In this document: positions 1-5,065 of the stretch, piece by piece | How the letters are laid out: the number at the start of each line of letters is the position of its first letter | Numbering within the stretch: position 1 is the first letter of the stretch | Assembly (NCBI GenBank): GCA_900553145.1 | Contig: USCL01000106.1 | Span: 1 to 11,620 of the forward strand | Source: an uncultured Desulfovibrio sp. | GTDB taxonomy: Bacteria > Desulfobacterota > Desulfovibrionia > Desulfovibrionales > Desulfovibrionaceae | DNA length: 11,620 bases | Direction: 5' to 3' | Program-made: the position numbers and the translations under genes | Notes under the pieces: generated by a model | Databases searched by the model: none | The model's input: the letters and a program-made list of their open reading frames with translations, nothing else | Told to the model about the DNA's origin: nothing

Positions 1-4
1 CCGC

Positions 5-38
5 CGGAGGCTTCCCCCCTCCTCCGCTCTTTCATTTT
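5..38 (+). terminator. Weak hairpin plus T-rich tail upstream of the first gene
   Basis: A 6-bp GC stem (5-10 pairs with 21-26) with a C-rich 10-nt loop is followed by a T-rich stretch (28-38). It could be the intrinsic terminator of a gene lying left of the window. The stem is short, the arms can slip (5 bp also pairs at 6-10/18-22) and the T stretch is interrupted by C and A, so this is only a candidate. No convincing -35/-10 promoter is visible in bases 1-54. Confidence 0.25.
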
Positions 39-54
39 ACAGAAGGATACCGCT

Positions 55-552
55 ATGTCCCGCGTCGCTTGGCCCGACTACTTCATGAACATCGCCCATC
101 TCGTGGCGGAACGCTCGACCTGCCTGCGCCGCAGGGTCGGGGCCGTAGCCGTCAAGGACAAGCGCATCCTCGCCACCGGCTACAACGGCGCTCCGTCCAA
201 GGTGGCGCACTGCCTCGACATCGGCTGCCTGCGCGAACAGCTCGGCGTACCCTCAGGCCAGCGGCATGAAATCTGCCGGGGCCTCCACGCGGAGCAGAAC
301 GTCATCATCCAAGCGGCGGTGCACGGCATTTCCCTTGCCGGGGCCGAAGTCTACTGCACGCACCAGCCTTGCCTCATCTGCTCGAAGATGCTCATCAACT
401 GCGGCATCACCAAAATCTGGTACGCGTCGGGCTACCCGGACGAACTGGCAATGCAGATGCTGAACGAAGCGGAGATCGAGCTCGAACTGCTCCCCCTGCG
501 CCCCGCGCCCGAGGGCTGCGCACACGCGGGGACTCCGGGAGGGCGGGAATGA
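55..552 (+). CDS. dCMP deaminase (ComEB-type, zinc-dependent)
   Basis: A 165-aa protein of the cytidine/deoxycytidylate deaminase superfamily, expected to convert dCMP to dUMP in the cytosol and so feed dTMP synthesis. The zinc site and catalytic acid are visible: H78-A79-E80 (Glu80 is the proton shuttle) and P105-C106-x2-C109. TGYNGAP at 41-47 is typical of dCMP deaminases rather than of cytidine or tRNA-adenosine deaminases. Length fits the family. The start is set by an AAGGA Shine-Dalgarno at 43-47, 7 nt before the ATG. The stop overlaps the ribD start (ATGA at 549-552), so the two are probably translationally coupled. The C-terminal 15 or so residues are Pro/Gly-rich and look non-catalytic. 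Placement at the head of riboflavin genes suggests shared transcription, not necessarily a role in flavin synthesis. The name comEB comes from Bacillus competence genes and implies no competence role here. Confidence 0.9.
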   Translation: MSRVAWPDYFMNIAHLVAERSTCLRRRVGAVAVKDKRILATGYNGAPSKVAHCLDIGCLREQLGVPSGQRHEICRGLHAEQNVIIQAAVHGISLAGAEVYCTHQPCLICSKMLINCGITKIWYASGYPDELAMQMLNEAEIELELLPLRPAPEGCAHAGTPGGRE

Positions 553-1688
553 GCCATCCGTACGAAGTGTTCATGCGGGAGGCCCTCGAACTCGCGGAAC
601 GCGGCCGCTGGTCGGCCGCCCCCAATCCGACGGTGGGCGCGGTGCTTGTCCGCGACGGCGCCGTCGTCGCCCGTGGCTGGCATACCGCTTACGGCAGGAG
701 CCACGCCGAGGTCGAATGCCTCAAGGACGCCGAGTCCAAGGGCATCGATCCGTCGGCCTGCACCTTGGTCGTCACGCTGGAGCCCTGCAACCATCAGGGG
801 AAGACCCCCCCCTGCACGGAGGCGGTGATTGCGGCAGGCATCCGCCACGTGGTCATCGGCCTGCGTGATCCCAACCCCAAGGCCGCGGGTGGATTGGAAC
901 GCCTCGCTGAAGCGGGCGTGAAGGTGGAAACGGGCGTATATGAAGATCTGTGCCGGGAACTGGTGGCCGATTTTCTGATCTGGCAGACGACGAAACGCCC
1001 CTACGTCATGCTGAAGCTCGCCATGACGCTGGACGGCCGCATCGCCACCCGTACCGGGCACTCCCGCTGGATCACCGGCGAAGCGTCCCGCCGCCGGGTG
1101 CATCAGCTGCGCGCCGACGTGGGGCGGGCCGGAGGGGCGATCCTCATCGGCGGCAACACGCTCCACACCGACAATCCCTTGCTGACCGCGAGGCTTGACG
1201 GGCCGGTCGAGCGCCAGCCTCTGGCCGTGTCCATTTCCTCACGCGTGCCCGCGCCCGATTCGCTCCTGCTGTTCAAGGAACGCCCCGCCGAAACGATTTT
1301 CTTCACCACGGCGTCCGGGGCCGCCACGCCCCGCGCGGCCCAGCTGCGTGAGCGCGGCGTGCGCATCCAAGGCCTTGACCGCTGGAAAAGCGGCGAGGAT
1401 CTTGTGCAGATCCTCGAATACCTGCGTCAGGAAGCGGGCTGCCCTTACGTGCTGTGCGAAGGCGGGGGGCGCCTTGGCCTTTCGCTGCTGGAAGCCGGGC
1501 TTGTCGACGAGTTTCATCTCCACATCGCTCCGAAAGTCCTCGGGGACAACGACGCCCGCCCGCTGTTCGACGGGCGCACCCCACTCGAACTGGACGAGGC
1601 GCTTTCCCTCCGGCTGGTCCGCATGGAACCCTGCGGGGAAGACGGACACCTTATCTTCAGGCCGGTGCGCCCATGTTCACAGGAATAA
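549..1688 (+). CDS. ribD: Bifunctional riboflavin biosynthesis protein RibD (deaminase/reductase)
   Basis: A 379-aa two-domain cytosolic enzyme. It deaminates 2,5-diamino-6-ribosylamino-4(3H)-pyrimidinone 5'-phosphate, then reduces the ribosyl side chain with NADPH. The N-terminal deaminase domain (about 1-145) has H52-A53-E54 and the zinc cysteines in PCNHQGKTPPC (79-89). The C-terminal reductase domain (about 148-375) opens with RPYVMLKLAMTLDGRIA and has the GGNTLHTDNP loop (201-210) and a late CEGGG nucleotide-binding motif. Length is normal. I chose ATG 549 because the protein then begins MSHPYEVFMREAL, a standard RibD N-terminus, and because it forms an ATGA overlap with the deaminase stop. 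The frame stays open upstream to 369, but the extra 60 residues are an out-of-frame reading of the deaminase gene. The 3' end overlaps ribE by 16 nt. Confidence 0.97.
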   Translation: MSHPYEVFMREALELAERGRWSAAPNPTVGAVLVRDGAVVARGWHTAYGRSHAEVECLKDAESKGIDPSACTLVVTLEPCNHQGKTPPCTEAVIAAGIRHVVIGLRDPNPKAAGGLERLAEAGVKVETGVYEDLCRELVADFLIWQTTKRPYVMLKLAMTLDGRIATRTGHSRWITGEASRRRVHQLRADVGRAGGAILIGGNTLHTDNPLLTARLDGPVERQPLAVSISSRVPAPDSLLLFKERPAETIFFTTASGAATPRAAQLRERGVRIQGLDRWKSGEDLVQILEYLRQEAGCPYVLCEGGGRLGLSLLEAGLVDEFHLHIAPKVLGDNDARPLFDGRTPLELDEALSLRLVRMEPCGEDGHLIFRPVRPCSQE

Positions 1689-2338
1689 TCAACGGCCAGG
1701 GGAAGCTCCTGGCGGTGGAGTCCCGCGGGAACGAAACCCGGCTCCGGATTCAGGCGCTTTATGAACTCACGGACATTATTTTGGGCGAATCCATTGCCGT
1801 CAACGGAACGTGTCTTACAGTAGAGACGTCCGGTCCGAGCCTTTTTTCCGCCTATGCGTCCGCCGAAACCATGCGGCGCACGGCGCTCGGCCTGCTGAAG
1901 CCCGGCGCGAAGGTCAACCTCGAACGGGCGCTTGCCGTGGGCGATCGCCTCGGCGGACATATCGTCAGCGGGCACGTGGACTGTGTGGCCGAAATCCTGT
2001 CCGTGCGGCAGGAAGGCGAGTCACGGCGCATCCGCATCGGTTTTCCCGCCTCTTTCGGGGCGGAAGTCATCGGGAAGGGCTCGGTGGCACTTGACGGCAT
2101 CAGCCTGACAGTGAATGATTGCGGACCGGACTTTCTGGAAGTCAACGTCATCCCCGAAACATGGAGGGTGACGACGGTGGCCGAATGGGCTCCGGGTACG
2201 CGCATCAACATGGAAACCGACGTCATCGGCAAATATGTCCGCCACATGATGGCTCCCCATCTCGGCATCGCCACCGATGAGGAAGCGAAGACAGGAAAAC
2301 TGTCGCTTGAGTTTCTGCGCGAAAACGGCTTTTTCTGA
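1673..2338 (+). CDS. ribE: Riboflavin synthase, alpha subunit
   Basis: A 221-aa protein catalysing dismutation of two 6,7-dimethyl-8-ribityllumazine molecules to riboflavin plus the pyrimidine precursor, normally as a homotrimer. The N-terminus MFTGII is diagnostic. Two tandem lumazine-binding barrel repeats are visible: repeat 1 (about 1-97) with GESIAVNGTCLTV at 38-50, and repeat 2 (about 98-195) with GSVALDGISLTVND at 136-149. GDRLGGHIVSGHVD lies at their junction (90-103), and INMETDVIGKYV precedes the C-terminal helix. The ATG at 1673 lies inside the end of ribD (16-nt overlap). Only a weak AGG (1659-1661) precedes it, so translation probably relies on coupling to ribD. The longer open frame from 1454 is a shadow of ribD. 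In Bacillus-style naming this gene is ribE; Escherichia coli calls it ribC. Confidence 0.96.
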   Translation: MFTGIINGQGKLLAVESRGNETRLRIQALYELTDIILGESIAVNGTCLTVETSGPSLFSAYASAETMRRTALGLLKPGAKVNLERALAVGDRLGGHIVSGHVDCVAEILSVRQEGESRRIRIGFPASFGAEVIGKGSVALDGISLTVNDCGPDFLEVNVIPETWRVTTVAEWAPGTRINMETDVIGKYVRHMMAPHLGIATDEEAKTGKLSLEFLRENGFF

Positions 2339-2364
2339 GGATCAACGAAGCTGAGGATGTTATA

Positions 2365-3591
2365 ATGGCTATTTGCAGTGTTGAAGAGGCGGTGGAGGAC
2401 ATCCGGCAGGGCCGGATGATCATTCTTGTCGACGACGAAGATCGGGAAAACGAGGGTGACATCACCATCGCCGCCGAGCATGTAACGCCCGAGGCCATCA
2501 ATTTCATGGCGAAATACGCCCGCGGCCTCATCTGCCTCCCGCTCGGCCCCAGCCTCGTGGACAAGCTGGATCTGCCGCTCATGACGCAGCGCAACGGCTC
2601 CAAGTTCGGCACCAACTTCACGGTGTCCATTGAAGCCCGCAACGGCGTGACCACCGGTATTTCAGCGGCCGACCGTGCCCGTACCATCCTCGCCGCCGTG
2701 GCGGACGACGTCCGCCCCGAGGATCTCGTGACGCCCGGCCATGTGTTCCCGCTCCGCGCCCAGCCCGGCGGCGTGCTCACCCGCGCCGGACAGACGGAAG
2801 GCAGCGTGGATCTCGCCGTGCTCGCCGGGTTGAAGCCCGCCGCCGTCATCTGCGAAATCATGAAGGACGACGGGACGATGGCCCGTATGCCCGATCTGGA
2901 GAAATTCGCCGAGGAGCACAACCTCAAGATCGCCGCGGTGCGCGACCTCATCCGCTACCACCTGCGGCACGGCCAGCTCGGCGTGCGCCGCGTGGCCACA
3001 ACCAAGCTGCCCTCCCGCTTCGGCAACTTCACGATGATCGCCTATGAAAACGACGTCAGCCCCGACACCCATGTCGCCATCGTCAAAGGCGACGTGTCCG
3101 AAAAGGGCGGCCCGGATCCGGTCCTCGTGCGCGTGCACAGCGAATGCCTGACCGGCGACGCCTTCGGTTCGCTCCGCTGCGACTGCGGCAACCAGCTCGC
3201 CGCCGCGCTGACCCGCATCGAAAAGGAAGGCCGGGGCGCGGTCATCTATATGCGTCAGGAAGGGCGGGGCATCGGCCTTGCCAACAAGCTGAAGGCCTAT
3301 GAGCTTCAGGATCAAGGGTACGACACCGTTGAGGCCAACGAAAAGCTCGGCTTCAAGGCCGACCTCCGCGATTACGGCGTCGGCGCGCAGATCCTGCTGG
3401 ATCTGGGCATCCGCAAGCTCCGCATCATGACCAACAACCCGCGCAAGATCGTTGGCCTGGAAGGCTATGGGATCGAGATCGTCGGCCGTGAACCCATTGA
3501 AGTGGGCTGCTGCGCCACCAACGAAGAATATATGCGCACCAAGCAGGAAAAGATGGGGCACATGCTCCACGTTTCCGGCAACGGCAAGTAA
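2365..3591 (+). CDS. ribBA: Bifunctional DHBP synthase / GTP cyclohydrolase II (RibBA)
   Basis: A 408-aa fusion that starts both arms of riboflavin synthesis. The N-terminal half (about 1-200) converts ribulose 5-phosphate to 3,4-dihydroxy-2-butanone 4-phosphate and has the acidic DDEDRENEGD loop (23-32), GVTTGISAADR (94-104), PGHVFPLRA (124-132) and Glu164. The C-terminal half (about 205-400) is GTP cyclohydrolase II, with zinc cysteines C261, C272 and C274 in SECLTGDAFGSLRCDCG, MRQEGRGIGL (296-305), DLRDYGVGAQIL (333-344) and TNNPRKIVGLEGYG (356-369). Both domains look complete, and the cyclohydrolase half keeps all motifs I would expect. One oddity is Gln143 in AGQTEGS, where Escherichia coli RibB has the metal-ligand His153 (see findings). 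A GAGGA Shine-Dalgarno at 2353-2357 sits 7 nt before the ATG. The gap after ribE is 26 nt. Confidence 0.96.
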   Translation: MAICSVEEAVEDIRQGRMIILVDDEDRENEGDITIAAEHVTPEAINFMAKYARGLICLPLGPSLVDKLDLPLMTQRNGSKFGTNFTVSIEARNGVTTGISAADRARTILAAVADDVRPEDLVTPGHVFPLRAQPGGVLTRAGQTEGSVDLAVLAGLKPAAVICEIMKDDGTMARMPDLEKFAEEHNLKIAAVRDLIRYHLRHGQLGVRRVATTKLPSRFGNFTMIAYENDVSPDTHVAIVKGDVSEKGGPDPVLVRVHSECLTGDAFGSLRCDCGNQLAAALTRIEKEGRGAVIYMRQEGRGIGLANKLKAYELQDQGYDTVEANEKLGFKADLRDYGVGAQILLDLGIRKLRIMTNNPRKIVGLEGYGIEIVGREPIEVGCCATNEEYMRTKQEKMGHMLHVSGNGK

Positions 3592-3599
3592 CGAACGGC

Positions 3600-3623
3600 G
3601 CGCCGCGCCTCAAGACGCGGCGC
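3600..3623 (+). other. GC-only 8-bp hairpin between ribBA and ribH
   Basis: Bases 3600-3607 (GCGCCGCG) are perfectly complementary to 3616-3623, with an 8-nt loop (CCTCAAGA). No T-run follows, so this is unlikely to be an intrinsic terminator. It may be an RNA-stability or translational-spacing element between the ribBA stop (3591) and the ribH ribosome-binding site (GAGG at 3640-3643). The pairing is read directly; the role is unknown. Confidence 0.4.
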
Positions 3624-3648
3624 CTTACCCCATACAGACGAGGCTCCC

Positions 3649-4119
3649 ATGAACCAGATCAAGACCATCGACGGGCATCTCAACGCGGCGGATCTCAAAT
3701 TCGCCATTCTTGCGACACGATTCAACGATTTCATCGTGGACCGCCTCATCAGCGGCGCGGTGGACTATCTGATCCGGCATGGCGGATCTGAGGAAAACCT
3801 CACCATCGTCCGCGTCCCCGGCGCGTTCGAAATGCCCCTCGCCTGCAAGAAGCTGGCGGCTTCCGGCAAGTACGACGGCATCGTCGCCGTCGGCGCGGTC
3901 ATCCGGGGCGGGACGCCTCATTTCGATTTTGTGGCGACCGAAGCCACCAAGGGCCTCGCCCATGTGTCCCTTGACAGCGGCGTGCCGGTCGGCTTCGGCC
4001 TGCTGACCACGGACAACATCGAACAGGCCATTGAGCGCGCGGGCACCAAGGCCGGGAACAAGGGCGTCGAAGCCGCCGCCGCCGTCCTTGAGACCGTTCG
4101 CGTGCTGCAGCAGCTCTAG
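3649..4119 (+). CDS. ribH: 6,7-dimethyl-8-ribityllumazine synthase
   Basis: A 156-aa protein, normal for lumazine synthases, which assemble as pentamers or 60-mer capsids. It condenses 3,4-dihydroxy-2-butanone 4-phosphate (from RibBA) with the ribitylamino-uracil derived from the RibD product. Motifs: TRFND (23-27) at the substrate pocket, VPGAFEMP (56-63), and GAVIRGGTPHFDFV (82-95) with His91 at the catalytic position. FGLLTTDNIEQAIERAG holds the C-terminal phosphate-binding region. RGGTPHFD replaces the commoner RGATPHFD/RGATTHYD, a mild change. GAGG at 3640-3643 is 5 nt before the ATG. It is the last riboflavin gene, followed by a 376-nt structured gap. Confidence 0.97.
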   Translation: MNQIKTIDGHLNAADLKFAILATRFNDFIVDRLISGAVDYLIRHGGSEENLTIVRVPGAFEMPLACKKLAASGKYDGIVAVGAVIRGGTPHFDFVATEATKGLAHVSLDSGVPVGFGLLTTDNIEQAIERAGTKAGNKGVEAAAAVLETVRVLQQL

Positions 4120-4130
4120 GATAAACAATG

Positions 4131-4165
4131 CGGAGGGGAAGCCTTTTGAAAAAAGGCCCTCTCCG
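4131..4165 (+). other. Imperfect hairpin 11 nt after the ribH stop
   Basis: The inner stem GCCTTTT (4141-4147) pairs perfectly with 4151-4157 around a GAA loop. The outer stem CGGAG (4131-4135) pairs with 4161-4165, separated by an unequal internal loop. No T-tract follows on the + strand. The shape (purine-rich arm, T4/A-rich apex, pyrimidine-rich arm) resembles intergenic stem-loops that I associate with GC-rich deltaproteobacteria, but I cannot check whether it recurs in this genome. Confidence 0.4.
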
Positions 4166-4199
4166 TCCCCACCCGCGCAAACGTTGGCCGGAGGGGAGG

Positions 4200-4238
4200 C
4201 CGCGCAACGGAAAACCCCGTTGCGCGGAGTGTCGTTTT
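4200..4238 (+). terminator. Strong 11-bp hairpin, possible rib operon terminator
   Basis: A perfect 11-bp GC-rich stem (CCGCGCAACGG at 4200-4210 with 4217-4227) closes a 6-nt AAAACC loop. The T4 run comes only at 4235-4238, 7 nt after the stem, so it is not a canonical intrinsic terminator. A near-copy of the ascending arm (CCGCGCAAACG at 4173-4183) lies upstream and could compete for the same descending arm. It may be an RNA 3'-end or stability element, an inefficient terminator, or part of a leader switch. Confidence 0.45.
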
Positions 4239-4287
4239 AAAGCCCGAAACCAAGCGCCGCTGTCCGCAACAGGGCGACAACGCCAGA

Positions 4288-4330
4288 CCGTCCGGGGAAA
4301 AGCTTCCTGCCGGTACGGTTCCCCGGACGG
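4288..4330 (+). other. Perfect 12-bp hairpin with 19-nt loop
   Basis: CCGTCCGGGGAA (4288-4299) is exactly complementary to 4319-4330. The 19-nt loop (4300-4318) holds a small CCG/CGG stem (4310-4312/4316-4318) and AGCTTCC (4301-4307), which is complementary to the loop region of the terminator further down (4438-4444). This is the longest perfect intergenic stem in the window. It is followed by GGGG rather than T residues, so it is not a terminator. Confidence 0.5.
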
Positions 4331-4431
4331 GGCCGGGCGATGCCCGACGGGCGCGGCGCAACGTTCGCCGCCCCCGGGTCGCCCCTGACGCCCGCTGTTG
4401 CTGGCGGCGGTTTTCTCCATTGCCGCATCGC

Positions 4432-4461
4432 CTTCCGGGAAGCTCCCGGAAGTTCGTTTTT
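4432..4461 (+). terminator. Intrinsic terminator immediately upstream of nusB
   Basis: A perfect 9-bp stem (CTTCCGGGA at 4432-4440 with 4444-4452) and an AGC triloop are followed directly by TTCGTTTTT (4453-4461), the classic Rho-independent layout for + strand transcription. Only 34 nt separate it from the nusB ATG, and these contain the Shine-Dalgarno, so nusB transcripts must either read through it or be controlled by it. An alternative 6-bp stem, 4446-4451 with 4460-4465, would break the terminator. Confidence 0.7.
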
Positions 4462-4495
4462 CCGGCATTCCATCACTTTCGCACGAGGCCACTTC

Positions 4496-4990
4496 ATGTC
4501 CAAAAACAGACCCCATGCCCGCCGCGCCGCGCGTTCGCGCGCGTTTCAGGTGCTGTACAGCCTGCAGTTCTCTCCCTCGACCACCCTCGGGGATGTCCGC
4601 ACCGCGTTCCTCGAAATGCCCGATCCCACGGATGCGGACATGGACGAAAACGCCGAAACCCGCCAGGAAAAGCTGTACGGCTTCGCGTGGGAACTGGTGG
4701 AAGGCGTCTGGTCCAACGTCAAGGCCCTCGACGGCGTCATCGAACGCTTTTCGCAGAACTGGCGCGTGGATCGGCTCGGCAAGATCGAGCTGACCCTGCT
4801 CCGCCTCGCCGTCTTTGAAATGCTGTACCGGGCCGACGTCCCGCCCAAGGTCGCCATCAACGAAGCGCTCGAACTCTCCACCCGCTTCGGCGACGCCAAG
4901 GCCAAGAGCTTCATCAACGGCATCCTCGACGCCGCGATCAAGGCTCAGGAGGCCGGGACGCTCACAGTTGCGGGCAAGGCCGACGCCTGA
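4496..4990 (+). CDS. nusB: Transcription antitermination factor NusB
   Basis: A 164-aa all-helical RNA-binding protein. With NusE (S10) it binds boxA RNA and prevents premature termination in rRNA operons. The basic N-terminus MSKNRPHARRAARSRAFQVLY is split here as MSKNRPHARR (1-10) and AARSRAFQVLY (11-21), a standard NusB opening. The C-terminal signature runs from the WRVDRL segment (89-94) through LLRLAVFEMLY (101-111), VAINEALELSTRFG (119-132) and SFINGILDA (138-146). I chose ATG 4496 because GAGG (4485-4488) lies 7 nt upstream and the protein then begins as homologues do. The frame is open back to 4340, but those 52 residues cover the terminator and hairpins and look non-coding. It sits between ribH and leuS, with an intrinsic terminator just upstream that may limit its expression. 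Confidence 0.95.
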   Translation: MSKNRPHARRAARSRAFQVLYSLQFSPSTTLGDVRTAFLEMPDPTDADMDENAETRQEKLYGFAWELVEGVWSNVKALDGVIERFSQNWRVDRLGKIELTLLRLAVFEMLYRADVPPKVAINEALELSTRFGDAKAKSFINGILDAAIKAQEAGTLTVAGKADA

Positions 4991-4994
4991 TAGA

Positions 4995-5038
4995 TTGGCG
5001 GGGTTTGACGCCAAGAAGGGCCGGAGGCGATCCGGTCC
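4995..5038 (+). other. Two tandem hairpins in the nusB-leuS gap
   Basis: The first stem pairs TTGGCG (4995-5000) with CGCCAA (5009-5014) around an 8-nt loop. The second pairs 5018-5025 with 5031-5038 (8 bp with one G-U) around a GGCGA loop. Neither has a T-run. They precede the leuS ribosome-binding site (AAGGAT, 5055-5060). There is no T-box consensus, so leucine-tRNA sensing by that mechanism is not supported. They could stabilise or separate the nusB and leuS messages. Confidence 0.4.
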
Positions 5039-5065
5039 CCGACTATACAGCAATAAGGATCAGTC

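Larger units (their letters stand above)
4120..4495 (+). promoter_or_regulatory. Structured gene-free leader between ribH and nusB
   Basis: This is the only long stretch without a convincing gene. Besides the elements listed separately, it holds a bulged hairpin (4256-4263/4269-4275), a 5-bp stem with a GAT loop (4334-4338/4342-4346) and a 6-bp stem (4353-4358/4366-4371). I find no clear sigma70 promoter. A frame from ATG 4128 stays open to 4388, but it reads through every hairpin arm, is full of Arg/Pro and resembles no protein. The series of stems ending in a real terminator just before the nusB ribosome-binding site (GAGG, 4485-4488) fits a transcription-attenuation leader. That role is inference. 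A simple intergenic region carrying the rib operon terminator is the alternative. Confidence 0.45.

Noticed and set aside
369..548. Upstream extension of the ribD frame (60 residues)
   Set aside because: It lies entirely inside the dCMP deaminase gene in another frame. The normal RibD N-terminus begins at 549.
4128..4388. An 86-codon open frame right after ribH with a plausible AGGA spacing
   Set aside because: It reads through all the hairpin arms of the nusB leader, is dominated by Arg/Pro/Gly typical of GC-rich non-coding sequence, and resembles no protein family I know.
4340..4495. Upstream extension of the nusB frame (52 residues)
   Set aside because: It crosses the intrinsic terminator and lacks family similarity. 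ATG 4496 has a good Shine-Dalgarno and a standard NusB N-terminus.
4120..4495. FMN riboswitch near the rib genes
   Set aside because: None of the conserved RFN sequence blocks could be found. The stems here are simple hairpins rather than a multi-branched RFN fold.
5005..5049. TTGACG and TATACA as a leuS promoter
   Set aside because: The two boxes are 33 nt apart, far from the 16-18 nt needed, and no better pairing was found.
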